Shown here piece by piece: positions 24,160-35,294 of a stretch of DNA of 64,000 nt (position 1 is its first letter; each line of letters begins with the position of its first letter). A program made the translations under genes and the position numbers. The notes below the pieces were generated by a model, which had not been told where the DNA came from, made no database searches, and saw only the letters and a list, made by a program, of their open reading frames with translations. The stretch comes from Actinophytocola sp044466355 (GTDB lineage Bacteria > Actinomycetota > Actinomycetes > Mycobacteriales > Pseudonocardiaceae), in NCBI RefSeq assembly GCF_044466355.1, contig NZ_JBITMQ010000018.1:62001-126000 (forward strand), given 5' to 3'.

Positions 24160-25452
24160 GTGACAGTGCTCGACTCGCGATCCGACATGCCCAGGGACGG
24201 CGGCCCAGCGGCTGCCGCGAACGGGGCCGGCGTGCTGATCACCGGCGAGGGCGTCAGTATGCCCAGTGTGGATGACATCGGAGCCGGACGAGGGCCGGCA
24301 TGGCTCGACGACTGGCTGACGCTGAACGCGCCGGACGTACTCGCCTGGTACCGGCACATCCACGCCAACCCCGAACTGTCCAGGCGCGAGTACACCACGA
24401 CCGAGATGGTCGCGGGCCTGCTGTCCTCGGCCGGTCTCCAGCCGAAGGTCTTCGACAGCGGCACCGGCCTGATCTGCGACATCGGTGAGGGTGACCGCTG
24501 CGTCGCCCTCCGCGCCGACATGGACGCGCTGCCGCTCACCGAGCTCACCGGCCTGCCGTTCGCGTCGACCGTGCCCGGCGCCGCACACGCCTGCGGCCAC
24601 GACGGGCACACGTCCATGCTGCTCGGCGCCGGTCTCGCCCTCGCGTCCGCCCCCGAACTGCCCGGCCGCGTCCGACTCGTGTTCCAGCACGCCGAGGAGG
24701 TCATGCCCGGCGGTGCGCTCGACGTCATCGCCGCCGGTGGCCTCGAAGGCGTGGACGCGATCTTCGGCCTGCACTGCGACCCCCGGCTGCGCGTCGGCAG
24801 CGTCGGCACCCGGGTCGGCGCCATCACCTCGGCCACCGACCTGCTCGAGCTGCGCCTGACGTCGCCGGGTGGCCACACGTCCCGCCCGCACCTGACGGCG
24901 GACCTCGTGCACGCGCTCGGCACCGTGATCACCGGGCTGCCCGCGCTGCTGTCCCGCCGCATCGACCCCCGCTCGGGGACGGTGCTGGTGTGGGGTGCCG
25001 TCCACGCTGGTGAGGCGCCCAACGCCGTGCCGCAGGACGGTGTGCTGCGCGGCACGCTGCGCACCGGTGACCACGAGGTGTGGGCCGACCTGGAACCGCT
25101 GGTGGCGGGCCTGGTGCAGTCGCTGCTGGCGCCCACCGGGGTCGGCTTCGAGCTGGAGCACCGGCGTGGCGTGCCACCGGTCGTGAACGACGTCGAGTCC
25201 GAGGCCGTGCTCCGGGCCGGGGTCGAGGCCGCGCTGGGTGAGCAGGCCGTCACCGGGACGAAGCAGTCGTCCGGTGGCGAGGACTTCGGGTGGTACCTCG
25301 AGAACGTGCCCGGGTCGTTCGCCCGGCTCGGCGTCTGGTCCGGTGAGGGCACGCAGCCCGACCTGCACCAGCCGACGTTCAAGCTGGACGAGCGCGCCCT
25401 GCTGGTCGGGGTCCGCGTGCTGACGCACACCGCCCTGGCCGCCCTGGCCTGA
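24160..25452 (+). CDS. M20-family amidohydrolase
   Basis: A 430-residue metallo-amidohydrolase of the M20D group (HipO/AmaA type), which removes acyl groups from N-acyl amino acids. Residues 60 onward follow the family: ALRADMDALPL, the metal-binding CGHDGHTSMLLGAG, FQHAEEVMPGGA and SSGGEDFGWYLE near the end. GTG 24160 has GGGAGG five bases upstream. Residues 1-45 are a Gly/Ala/Ser-rich extension not typical of the family; an internal GTG start would trim it. It converges with deoA across a large hairpin. Confidence 0.88.
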   Translation: MTVLDSRSDMPRDGGPAAAANGAGVLITGEGVSMPSVDDIGAGRGPAWLDDWLTLNAPDVLAWYRHIHANPELSRREYTTTEMVAGLLSSAGLQPKVFDSGTGLICDIGEGDRCVALRADMDALPLTELTGLPFASTVPGAAHACGHDGHTSMLLGAGLALASAPELPGRVRLVFQHAEEVMPGGALDVIAAGGLEGVDAIFGLHCDPRLRVGSVGTRVGAITSATDLLELRLTSPGGHTSRPHLTADLVHALGTVITGLPALLSRRIDPRSGTVLVWGAVHAGEAPNAVPQDGVLRGTLRTGDHEVWADLEPLVAGLVQSLLAPTGVGFELEHRRGVPPVVNDVESEAVLRAGVEAALGEQAVTGTKQSSGGEDFGWYLENVPGSFARLGVWSGEGTQPDLHQPTFKLDERALLVGVRVLTHTALAALA

Positions 25453-25456
25453 CCGA

Positions 25457-25513
25457 ACGCACTGAAGGACCCCTTCGTCACGTTCAGCGTGAGGAAGGGG
25501 TCCTTCAGTGCGT
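25457..25513. terminator. 57-bp near-perfect palindrome, bidirectional terminator
   Basis: A 20-bp arm (25457-25476) is exactly complementary to 25494-25513. A further TCACG/CGTGA pair lies inside and TTCAG forms the loop. It sits between the convergent amidohydrolase and deoA genes, and its right arm reaches the deoA stop codon. It should terminate transcription from both sides. Confidence 0.88.
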
Positions 25514-26781
25514 CAGCCGCGGATCGTCTCCAGCACCAGCGACGTTCGAGCCACCGGCTCGTCGCCGATCTCGTACGCGCCGTCCAACGACGCCAGCGCA
25601 CCGTCCACCGCGTCCGGGGTGTCCGTGTGCAGCTCCAGCAGCGGCTCGCCCGCCGTCACGCGGTCGCCCGGTTTCGCGTGGCAGACGATGCCCGCCGCCG
25701 CCTGGACCGGGTCTTCCTTCCGCGCCCGCCCCGCGCCGAGGCGCCACGCCGCCACCCCGACGCCCAGCGCGTCGAGCCTGGTCAGGACCCCGTCCCGGGG
25801 CGCGGTGACCACGTGCACGTGCTTCGGCGCCGGCAGGTCGGCTGACGGGTCACCGCCCTGGGCCGCGATCATCCGCTCCCACGTCTCGTAGGCGGCCCCC
25901 GACGCCAGCACCCGCGCCGGGTCCGCAGACACCCCGGCCAGCGACAGCATCTCCGACGCCAGCGCGACCGTCAGCTCCACCAGGTCCGACGGCCCGCCGC
26001 CGCGCAGCACCTCGACGGCCTCCGCGACCTCGACCGCGTTGCCGACCGCGCGGCCGAGCGGCACCGACATGTCCGTCAGCAGCGCCGACACCTTCTGCCC
26101 GTGGGCGGTCCCGATCGCCACCAGGGCCGACGCCAGCTCACGCGCGTCGTCGAGCGACCGCATGAACGCGCCCGAGCCGACCTTTACGTCCAGCACCAGC
26201 GCGCCGGCGCCCTCCGCGATCTTCTTCGACATGATCGACGACGCGATCAGCGGCACGCACTCGACCGTCCCCGTCACGTCCCGCAGCGCGTACAGCTTGC
26301 GGTCCGCCGGGGCCAGGCCCTCCGTGGGCGCGCAGACGACCGCGCCGACCGACGACAGCTGCGCCCGGATCTCCTCGGTGGACAGCTGCGCCCGCCAGCC
26401 CGGGATCGACTCCAGCTTGTCCAGCGTGCCGCCCGTGTGCCCGAGGCCCCGGCCCGACAGCTGCGGCACCGCGACCCCGCAGGTCGCGACCAGCGGGGCC
26501 AGCGGCAACGTGATCTTGTCGCCGACACCGCCGGTCGAGTGCTTGTCGACCGTCGGAACCGGCCACGACAACCGCTCACCCGAGTCGATCATCGCCTGGG
26601 TCCAGCGGGACGTCTCCTCGAACGTCATGCCGTTCAGGAACACCGCCATGGCCAGTGCCGACATCTGCTCGTCGGCGACCTCGCCCCTGGTGTACGCGTC
26701 GATCACCCAGTCGATCTGGGCGTCCGACAGGACACCGCCGTCGCGCTTGGTCCTGATGACGTCGACTGCCGTGTGGTTCAC
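25513..26781 (-). CDS. deoA: Thymidine (pyrimidine-nucleoside) phosphorylase
   Basis: A 422-residue enzyme that converts (deoxy)pyrimidine nucleosides and phosphate to the base and (deoxy)ribose 1-phosphate. The phosphate-binding and Lys/Ser motif VDKHSTGGVGDKITLPLAP is intact, as are SGRGLGHTGGTLDKLESI and ASIMSKKIAEG. GTG 26781 lies four bases after the cdd stop. It is the last gene of the nucleoside import operon and ends at the palindrome 25457-25513. Confidence 0.95.
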   Translation of the reverse strand: MNHTAVDVIRTKRDGGVLSDAQIDWVIDAYTRGEVADEQMSALAMAVFLNGMTFEETSRWTQAMIDSGERLSWPVPTVDKHSTGGVGDKITLPLAPLVATCGVAVPQLSGRGLGHTGGTLDKLESIPGWRAQLSTEEIRAQLSSVGAVVCAPTEGLAPADRKLYALRDVTGTVECVPLIASSIMSKKIAEGAGALVLDVKVGSGAFMRSLDDARELASALVAIGTAHGQKVSALLTDMSVPLGRAVGNAVEVAEAVEVLRGGGPSDLVELTVALASEMLSLAGVSADPARVLASGAAYETWERMIAAQGGDPSADLPAPKHVHVVTAPRDGVLTRLDALGVGVAAWRLGAGRARKEDPVQAAAGIVCHAKPGDRVTAGEPLLELHTDTPDAVDGALASLDGAYEIGDEPVARTSLVLETIRG

Positions 26782-26785
26782 CGTG

Positions 26786-27175
26786 TCACGGTAGATCAGC
26801 CGGCCCGAACGCGTGCGGCAGCACCGACGACATCGGCAGCGGGCCGTCCGGGGTGTCCATGAGGCAGTCCGGGCCGCCGAACTCGTACAGGATCTGCCTG
26901 CACCGGCCGCACGGCATCAGCAGGTCACCCGTACCGGAACGGCACGCCACCGCGACGAACCGGCCGCCGCCGGTCAGCCGCAGCTGCCCGGCCATCGTGC
27001 ACTCGGCGCACAGGCCGACGCCGTAGGAGGCGTTCTCGACGTTGCAGCCGGTCACGACCCGGCCGTCGTCGCACACCGCCGCCGCGCCGACCTGCAGGCC
27101 GGAGTACGGGCAGTACGCGGCCTGTGCCGCCGCCACGGCGGCGGCCCGCAACGTCTCCCAGTCGATCCCGGTCAC
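26786..27175 (-). CDS. cdd: Cytidine deaminase
   Basis: A 129-residue zinc enzyme that turns cytidine and deoxycytidine into uridine and deoxyuridine. The zinc and proton-shuttle motifs are GLCAECTM and MPCGRCRQ, and NVENASYGVG contacts substrate. The length fits the homotetrameric class. GTG 27175 begins one base after the stop of the permease gene. It feeds deoA immediately downstream. Confidence 0.95.
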   Translation of the reverse strand: MTGIDWETLRAAAVAAAQAAYCPYSGLQVGAAAVCDDGRVVTGCNVENASYGVGLCAECTMAGQLRLTGGGRFVAVACRSGTGDLLMPCGRCRQILYEFGGPDCLMDTPDGPLPMSSVLPHAFGPADLP

Positions 27176-27176
27176 G

Positions 27177-28457
27177 TCAGTCCCCCTCGCCGCGCCGATA
27201 AGGAACACCATCGGCGGCAGGTGGCCGCAGTCGTTGCGCGGCCAGGGCCAGCACCACCAGCGTGATGATGTGCGGTGTGTACGGCAGGAACTCCGTCGGC
27301 AGCTCGTCCGTCGCGTAGTACAGCGCGTACACGCCCACCGCGCCCACGGCGGCGAGGCCCGCCGTCGTCCACTTGCGGCGGAACAGCTGCCAGATCACCA
27401 GCAGCCCGGCGCAGATCACCGCCGCGTACAGCAGCGCGTGCACCGTCTCCGGCCCCGACGACAGCCGCAGGCCGTCCGCGTAGCCGAACAGGCCCGCGCC
27501 GGCGAGCGTGCCACCCGGCCGCCAGTTGCCGAAGATCATCGCGGCGAGGCCGATGAAGCCGCGGTTCGCGGTCTGGCCCTCCGAGTAGATCGACGGGCTC
27601 GAGCCGAGCACCAGCGCGGCACCACCGATGCCCGCCAGCGCTCCCGAGGCGATGACCGCGATGTACTTGTGCAGGTAGACGTTCACCCCGAGCGACTCGG
27701 CGGCCACCGGGTTCTCGCCGCACGACCGCAGCCGCAGGCCGAACCGGCTGTGCCACAGCACCAGGTAGGTCGCGAACACCAGCAGGATCCCGATGATCAG
27801 CATCGGCGACACGCGCGTCACCAGTCCGCGCAGCAGACCCGCGACGTCGGAGATCACCGCGCGCTGCTCCGCCTCCAGCTCGCCGAGCCAGTCGGACAGG
27901 CCCGGGGCGGAGAACGTGTCGAACCGCTCGATCGGCGGCGAGTCACGCGGGTTGTCCGACAGCGGCTGGAAGATCAGCGTCGACAGGTACTTCGCGACCC
28001 CGGCGCCGAGCAGGTTGATCGCCACACCGGACACGATGTGGTTGACGCCGAACGACACCGTCGCGATCGCGTGCAGCGCGCCACCGAGCGCGCCGAAGAA
28101 CGCCCCGAACAGCACCGACCCGTACGGGCCGAGCCCCAGGACACCGGCCCACGCCGCGCCCCAGGTGCCGAGGATCATCATGCCCTCGAGACCGATGTTG
28201 ATCATGCCGGAGCGTTCGGCCCAGATGCCGCCGAGACCGCACAGGAGGATCGGGAGCCCCAGCGTGACCGTGTTCTGCATCGTCGACGACGACGTCAGCG
28301 CGGGCTCGCCGGTCAGGTAGGAGGTGGTGGCGAGCACGCCGACCACCGCGACGACGCCGAGCGCGAAGATCGCCCACCCGGGCAGCACCCGCTTGCGCGG
28401 GGGCGGCGTCATCGTCATGCCCGCGGGCGTCGAGGGCTGCACTTCGACCATACTCAT
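27177..28457 (-). CDS. Nucleoside ABC transporter permease (second subunit)
   Basis: A 426-residue inner-membrane protein of the BPD_transp_2 family with about nine hydrophobic helices. Characteristic sequences are SGMINIGLEGMMILG and GENPVAAESLGVNV. It pairs with the permease encoded just upstream, whose stop overlaps its ATG (ATGA at 28457). An unusual hydrophilic loop (about residues 165-205) follows the fifth helix. With a BMP-type binding lipoprotein and a double ATPase this is the NupABC/guanosine-uridine uptake type. The substrate is supported by the linked cdd and deoA. Confidence 0.9.
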   Translation of the reverse strand: MSMVEVQPSTPAGMTMTPPPRKRVLPGWAIFALGVVAVVGVLATTSYLTGEPALTSSSTMQNTVTLGLPILLCGLGGIWAERSGMINIGLEGMMILGTWGAAWAGVLGLGPYGSVLFGAFFGALGGALHAIATVSFGVNHIVSGVAINLLGAGVAKYLSTLIFQPLSDNPRDSPPIERFDTFSAPGLSDWLGELEAEQRAVISDVAGLLRGLVTRVSPMLIIGILLVFATYLVLWHSRFGLRLRSCGENPVAAESLGVNVYLHKYIAVIASGALAGIGGAALVLGSSPSIYSEGQTANRGFIGLAAMIFGNWRPGGTLAGAGLFGYADGLRLSSGPETVHALLYAAVICAGLLVIWQLFRRKWTTAGLAAVGAVGVYALYYATDELPTEFLPYTPHIITLVVLALAAQRLRPPAADGVPYRRGEGD

Positions 28458-29544
28458 TTCGCAGCGCCCTCCTCGGTCGGCGCGATCGCGGCACCCGTGG
28501 CCTGGCCGACGCGCCGCTGCTCGGCGGCCAGCTCCATGCGCTTCACGATCTCGTACGCGACCACCACGGACAGCACGATCGTGCCCTGCATGATCGTCGC
28601 GATCTCCCTCGGCACCCCGACGTTGTCGAGCGCGCCCTTCGCCTTCTCCAGGAACGCCCACAGCAGCGAGCCGAACGCGATGCCCACCGGGTGGTTGCGC
28701 CCGAGCAGCGCGATGCCGATGCCCGCGAAGCCGTAGCCGGACGCGAAGTTCAGCGTGTAGGCGTGGTCGCGGCCCAGGATCTCGGGCATGCCGACCAGAC
28801 CCGCGACGGCACCCGACACCAGCAGCGACACCACGATCATCTTCTTGGCGTTCACGCCACCGGCCGCGGCGGCGGTCGGCGAGAGACCGGACGCCTTCAG
28901 CTCGAAGCCGAACCGGGTCCGGTTCATCACCACGCCGTAGACGGCGGCCGCCGCGCCCGCGAGCAGCACCAGCCCGAAGATCGTGCCGCGATCCCCCAGG
29001 TCGATGCCGGGCACCTGGCCGGACTCGGCGATCGGCTCGGTCGACACGTTGTTGCCGACCAGGATGCCGAACTGGTCGCGGCGGATCAGGTACGCGGCCA
29101 GACCGAACGCGATCGCGTTCATCATGATCGTGGAGAGCACCTCGTGCACGCCGCGCGTGACCTTCAGGATCGCGGGCAGTGCCGCCCATGCGGCGCCCGC
29201 GACGGCCGCGACCAGCAGGATCATCAGCCAGTGCAGCACCGGCGGCAACACGAGCGCGCCACCGACGATCGCCGCGACCAGCGCACCGACCCGGTACTGG
29301 CCCTCGATACCGATGTTCAGCAGGTTCATGTGGAACCCGATGGCGGCGGCCAGTGCGGCCAGCATGTAGATGGCCGTCGAGTTGACGATGTTGACCGCGA
29401 CCTGGCCCTTCCCGACGTGGCCGATCATCACGCCGAGCGCCTCCGCCGGGTTCGCCCCCGAGGCGAGCAGCGCGACCGCGCAGAGCACCGCGGAGAAGAC
29501 GACGGCGAGGACGGGCGCCAGCAGCGACGAACGCAGCCGGGCGA

Positions 29545-29548
<4 letters not shown>
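28454..29548 (-). CDS. Nucleoside ABC transporter permease (first subunit)
   Basis: A 364-residue membrane protein of the same BPD_transp_2 family, with eight to nine helices. The family marker is MNLLNIGIEGQYRVGAL, and the cytoplasmic coupling segment is KASGLSPTAAAAGGVNAKK. It begins at ATG 29548 with GGAGG upstream and overlaps the ATPase stop (ATGA). It has a charged C-terminal tail of about 30 residues. Confidence 0.9.
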
Positions 29549-31134
<1,586 letters not shown>

Positions 31135-31158
31135 GGAGACCCTTCCTCACAGGAAAGA

Positions 31159-31196
31159 CCCGTGGGTGCGCGGCTGGTTCGCCACACACCCACGGG
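31159..31196 (-). terminator. Intercistronic hairpin between binding-protein and ATPase genes
   Basis: CCCGTGGGTG (31159-31168) pairs with CACCCACGGG (31187-31196) around an 18-base loop. It sits after the stop of the binding lipoprotein gene and before the ATPase ribosome site. Such hairpins usually stabilise or partly terminate the upstream message, giving more binding protein than membrane subunits. Confidence 0.65.
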
Positions 31197-31217
31197 CGTC
31201 ACACGTTCAGGGCTTTC

Positions 31218-32366
31218 TCAGGGGGTGTCCTTGACCTTGATCTTGCCCTCGATGATCTGCTGCTTGTACGCCTCGACCCACTCCTTGGTGTCGGCGTCGA
31301 TCTTGCCGCCCGACTCGGAGTAGCCGACGCCGTCCACCTTCAGGTCGAAGACCTGCGGCAGGCCGGCGAGGTCGTTCGCGGCGACCGCGGAGATGTAGTC
31401 GAACACCGCGACGTCGACCCGCTTGAGCATGGACGTGATGATCACGTCCTTGTACTCGGCGACCGTCTTCTGGTTGTACTGGTCGGAGTCGACGCCGATG
31501 GCCATCACGTTGGCCTCCTTGGCGGCGGCGAACACGCCCTTACCGGAGGCGCCCGCGGCGTGGTACACGACGTCCGCACCCTGGTCGATCAGGCCCTTCG
31601 CGGCGACCTGGCCCTTGGGCGGGTCGGCGAAGCCGGTGAGGTCACCCGCCTCGGTGATGTACTTGGAGACGACCTCGGCGTCCGGCGACACGGTCTTCAC
31701 ACCCTGCTCGAAGCCGGCCTGGAACTTCTGGATCAGCGGCACGTTCACGCCACCGACGAAGCCGATCGTGCAGCTCTCGCTCTTCAGCGCGGCGATGACG
31801 CCGACGAGGAACGAGCCCTCGTGCTCCGCGAAGCCCAGGAACGTGACGTTCTTCGGCGCGTTCTCGACGAAGCCGTCGACCACGGCGAACTGGGTGTTCG
31901 GGAACTCCTTGGCGATCTTGGCGGTGGCGTCCGAGTACGCGAAGCCCACACTCACGATCGGGTTGTGCTTCTCCTGCGCCAGCTGGCGCAGACGCGTCAG
32001 CTTGGCGTCCTCGCTCTCCTGGTCGGTGGCGGTCAGCTCCTTGGTGTTCTCCTTCTTGACGCCGATGTCGGCGATGGCCTTGTCCAGGCCTGCCGCAGCC
32101 GAGTCGTTGAAGGACGCGTCACCACGGCCGCCGATGTCGAAGGCCAGACCGACCTTGAGCGCGCTGCCGTCCACCTCTGCCGCGGCGTCGGTTGTGGACG
32201 TCCCTCCGGACGCCGCCGCCGGCTTGTCCACGGTCTTGCAGCCCGCGGCGCTGTTGTCGCCGCCCGCTGGGCTGTTCGAGGATCCCGAATCCTTCGCACA
32301 TCCGACCACGGACAGCACGCTGGTCAGCGCGATCGCGGTGACCGCGACTCCCCGCTTGAAGCGCAA
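31218..32366 (-). CDS. BMP-family nucleoside-binding lipoprotein
   Basis: A 382-residue solute-binding lipoprotein. TTG 32366 is chosen because GGAGGG lies eight bases upstream and the sequence then opens with a signal peptide (RFKRGVAVTAIALTSVLS) and lipobox VVGC. The mature part matches the BMP/Med family (VGLAFDIGGRGDASFND, VGFAYSDA, KGLIDQGADVVYHAAG). These proteins bind nucleosides. A Ser/Gly/Ala-rich spacer of about 50 residues follows the lipid-bearing Cys. It is first in a six-gene operon ending with cdd and deoA. Confidence 0.9.
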   Translation of the reverse strand: MRFKRGVAVTAIALTSVLSVVGCAKDSGSSNSPAGGDNSAAGCKTVDKPAAASGGTSTTDAAAEVDGSALKVGLAFDIGGRGDASFNDSAAAGLDKAIADIGVKKENTKELTATDQESEDAKLTRLRQLAQEKHNPIVSVGFAYSDATAKIAKEFPNTQFAVVDGFVENAPKNVTFLGFAEHEGSFLVGVIAALKSESCTIGFVGGVNVPLIQKFQAGFEQGVKTVSPDAEVVSKYITEAGDLTGFADPPKGQVAAKGLIDQGADVVYHAAGASGKGVFAAAKEANVMAIGVDSDQYNQKTVAEYKDVIITSMLKRVDVAVFDYISAVAANDLAGLPQVFDLKVDGVGYSESGGKIDADTKEWVEAYKQQIIEGKIKVKDTP

Positions 32367-32543
32367 GGCTTTCTCCCTCCGCCTTCTTCTTGACACGCCC
32401 GGCCAAGCGCCGAACGCCGACTTATTGGCGAGACCGTACTCTGCGGTCGCGGAAGTGCTACCGCCGCGTAGGACCGCGTGACCCAATCGTTCTTCGAGCG
32501 CGCGCAGACTAGTACCGAAAGTGATCGCGCGCGTGCGGTGAGG

Positions 32544-32915
32544 TCATTTGTGACGCTTTTGTTTCTTGATCCGTGGGCCCGTTCGCCCGATTCGGGCATA
32601 GGCCTCGGCCACTGCGACGAGGCCTTCTTCCGCTATCCGCATGGCCAGCAGAAAGTCCTCTTCGGTCTTCGCACGAGCAAGCGTCGCACCTGTTGTGTTG
32701 TACCGCTCGTAGGCCGTTCGCAGCAACGCCATCGCCTGCTCGTCCTCAAGCTCTTCCACGCCGTCCTCGACGTAGTGGCCGAGCTGGTGGTAGCGCGAAC
32801 GAGCGGCCACGGCCTCGTCGTTGCTGCGCAGCCGGTGGTCCCGGCCGGACAGCACCGGGATGAGCGCACCCGCCGCCACGACCACCACGGCGATGCCGAT
32901 CCACACCCAGATCAC
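32544..32915 (-). CDS. Small membrane-anchored hypothetical protein
   Basis: A 123-residue protein with one N-terminal membrane helix (residues 2-23) and a helical cytoplasmic part. GTG 32915 overlaps the previous stop (GTGA). Residues 75-105 (EDFLLAMRIAEEGLVAVAEA) resemble the C-terminal end of the protein encoded at 33904-35220 (EAMAEVTAIAEEGLAVEVSA). The two therefore share a module. It is the last gene of a three-gene membrane operon of unknown function. Confidence 0.65.
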   Translation of the reverse strand: MIWVWIGIAVVVVAAGALIPVLSGRDHRLRSNDEAVAARSRYHQLGHYVEDGVEELEDEQAMALLRTAYERYNTTGATLARAKTEEDFLLAMRIAEEGLVAVAEAYARIGRTGPRIKKQKRHK

Positions 32916-33907
32916 GAGACCGTCTCCTTCTCCAGCTCAGCGAGCCGCTTGTCGACCGCGATCAGCTTCGAGCGGGTGTTCGCCGCCTCGAACTCGCCCA
33001 GGACCAGCACGTACTCGCCCGCGAGGTCAGCCTGCCTGCGTGCCTGCGCGGCGTTCTCGGGCGGCGGCGGGTGCAGCACGACGTCGGCGAGCCGGTTCAT
33101 GCGGGCACTCGCCGCCTCGGTCCTCGTGCGCAGGTCGGCGCCCTGGGTGGCCCGCCGCGTGACGCCCCTCGCGACCAGGCGGAGGGCGACGAACAGGGCG
33201 ACCGTGCCCGCCAGGATGCCCGCGAGCGACAGGATGATCTGCCACGTCTGCAGCGTGTCCGGCGACGGTGGCGGCGGCACCACCACCGCCCGGCGCGGCG
33301 TCCCTCCGGGATAGTCCTTCGCGGCCTGCTCGTCGAACGCGAAGACGAACTCCTCGATCTGCGGGAACAGGTCGTCCTCGGTCACCCGGTAGCGCCAGCC
33401 GATCTCGGCCCGCGCGATCAGTACGAAGTCGTAGTTGTCCGGCTCCACCGGGTTCTGCGGATTCGAGAACTCCGGGCCGACGCAGAAGTCCGGGCCGTAG
33501 TCGCCGTGGTATTCACGTCCGTAAAGAATGACGAGCGAGGTCGTGACGACGTCCGCGACCTGCTCGCACAGATCGGGCCCGTGGTCGTCGAAAGGGTCCC
33601 AGGTGGACTGCGTGTTCGCGCCGAGCAGCACGACCACGATGGGCCGGTCGCCGATGAGGTCCTTCGTGCGGGCCACGTCGACCTTGCCCGGCGAGTCCGG
33701 CGCCGCGTGGACCGAGGTGGTGCGCAGGCCCTCGACGATCGTCTGGACCTGGTCGGACACCGGCGCCGGTTCCTTCGTCGGCCTGCCGAACGTGCCGTAG
33801 CCGATGAGGACCGCCACCGCGAGCGCCACGACGAGCCAGCGCGGCAGCCCGAACCAGTGGTCCTTCCGCAGCTGGACCTCCAGGCGCTTCCTGGTGCTCG
33901 CCCTCAC
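32912..33907 (-). CDS. Two-helix membrane protein with extracytoplasmic domain
   Basis: A 331-residue protein that I do not recognise. GTG 33907 overlaps the stop upstream (GTGA). One membrane helix lies at about 24-42 and another at about 232-255. The 190 residues between them are probably outside the cell and contain two cysteines (DLCEQVAD, PDFCVGPEF) that could form a disulfide. The C-terminal 75 residues are a charged helical segment inside the cell. It shares layout with the neighbour at 33904-35220. Confidence 0.65.
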   Translation of the reverse strand: MRASTRKRLEVQLRKDHWFGLPRWLVVALAVAVLIGYGTFGRPTKEPAPVSDQVQTIVEGLRTTSVHAAPDSPGKVDVARTKDLIGDRPIVVVLLGANTQSTWDPFDDHGPDLCEQVADVVTTSLVILYGREYHGDYGPDFCVGPEFSNPQNPVEPDNYDFVLIARAEIGWRYRVTEDDLFPQIEEFVFAFDEQAAKDYPGGTPRRAVVVPPPPSPDTLQTWQIILSLAGILAGTVALFVALRLVARGVTRRATQGADLRTRTEAASARMNRLADVVLHPPPPENAAQARRQADLAGEYVLVLGEFEAANTRSKLIAVDKRLAELEKETVS

Positions 33908-35220
33908 GCCGACACCTCCACGGCGAGCCCTTCCTCGGCGATGGCGGTGACCTCGGCCATCGCCTCGGCGGTGAGTGCCTCGTCGTAGAGGTGCCGTGCG
34001 GTCGCATGCCGTTCCGCGGCGGCCGCGTTGGGCGTCTCGCCGCGTTCCTCCTCGGCGAGCAGCCGCGCGCCCAGCGCACCGATCTTCGCCATGGCCCGCG
34101 CGCTCTCCCTGCGCATCGCCCGCCGTTCGACGTCGGCCCGGTCCGCCCGGGCCCGGCGCCACGAGTAGAGGCCGGCGCCGCCGAGGACCAGCGCGGAGCC
34201 GAGCAGCACCCACGGCGTGAAGGTGTTGATGGTCTGCCGCACGTCGTAGGGCTGGGGCCGGGGTTGCGGTGGTGGCTGCGGACGCCCGTACGCGGTGTTC
34301 CTGAGCAGCGACTGGAGCCGTTCGAGAACGGTGCCGACGCGGTCCTGCATGAGGCTGCCCTGCCGGAAGCTCCCGATCTCGAAGCGACCGTAGGCGTAGT
34401 CACGGGCGGAGTCGGCCTTGGCCTGTTCGCGTGCCGCGACGTCGAGCCATCGGCCGGTGGCGACCATGATGACGTCGTCGGGGAACCGTTTGAGCAGCTC
34501 AGGCGCGTAGTCGACGATCGGCTCGCCGCGGGCGGGCGCGGGGAACGCGGCGATGCGGACGTCGATGCCGTACTTCTTCGCGACCTGCGCCATGCGGGGG
34601 TCGATCGGGTCGTCCCGGCCGGGTGCGTTGTGGACGCGGTCGGCGCGGAGCCGTGCCGCGAGGTCGTCGACCTGCGCCGTGGTGGGCCGCACGGGCGCGG
34701 TGAGCGGGACGTCGAAGTCCGCCGCCGTGTCCTCGTCGTCGGCGTAGCGCGCCGCGTAGACCACCGGGATCGTGACGTCGAGGTAGGCGGTGATCTGCCG
34801 CAGTTCCGGGATGTTCGCGGCGGTCGCCATGATGCCGGCGTCGCCGTGGAGGGACACGCTGATGCCCTCGACAAGAATCAGGTTCCTGTGGTTCTTCTCG
34901 GCCCACTCCCGCAGCGGCCGGCTCACTTCCTCGTCGTGGGCGTCGCCGTCCGCGTAGTTGTTCCCCGCCTCGATGCGGCCCGTGTAGGGGGCGACGACGA
35001 GCCAGGTGTCGTCGCCCAGCGCGGACCGCACCAGGTCCTCGTCGAAGGTGGCGACAGCGCCGGGAGCACGGTGGATCCGCTGGTCGGCCAGCTCGCGGAT
35101 GGCCTGTTGAACGTCCAGCTTGGGCGGTCGCTCCTGGGGCTGGGCCACTGCCTGCGGTGCCACCCCCGCCGCGACGCCACCGGCGAGGAGCAGGCCGGCG
35201 AGCGCTTTCAACACACGCAC
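33904..35220 (-). CDS. Secreted-domain membrane protein, first gene of a three-gene operon
   Basis: A 438-residue protein. GTG 35220 follows GAGAGG and opens a signal peptide (MRVLKALAGLLLAGGVAAGV, likely cut after AVAQ). A large extracytoplasmic region (about 30-320) is followed by a Pro/Gln-rich spacer (GRPQPPPQPRPQPYD), one membrane helix (about 343-363) and a cytoplasmic helical tail. It resembles proteins with TPM-like extracellular domains, but I cannot confirm this. It is translationally coupled to the next two genes. A partial repeat copy (35295-35322) lies in its promoter region. Confidence 0.62.
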   Translation of the reverse strand: MRVLKALAGLLLAGGVAAGVAPQAVAQPQERPPKLDVQQAIRELADQRIHRAPGAVATFDEDLVRSALGDDTWLVVAPYTGRIEAGNNYADGDAHDEEVSRPLREWAEKNHRNLILVEGISVSLHGDAGIMATAANIPELRQITAYLDVTIPVVYAARYADDEDTAADFDVPLTAPVRPTTAQVDDLAARLRADRVHNAPGRDDPIDPRMAQVAKKYGIDVRIAAFPAPARGEPIVDYAPELLKRFPDDVIMVATGRWLDVAAREQAKADSARDYAYGRFEIGSFRQGSLMQDRVGTVLERLQSLLRNTAYGRPQPPPQPRPQPYDVRQTINTFTPWVLLGSALVLGGAGLYSWRRARADRADVERRAMRRESARAMAKIGALGARLLAEEERGETPNAAAAERHATARHLYDEALTAEAMAEVTAIAEEGLAVEVSA

Positions 35221-35294
35221 GCCCGGCAGCCTCTCACGCCCCCTACCACCCACGACCGACAGTTCGCCGAATCACACCCGGCCATCCGGCCGAG

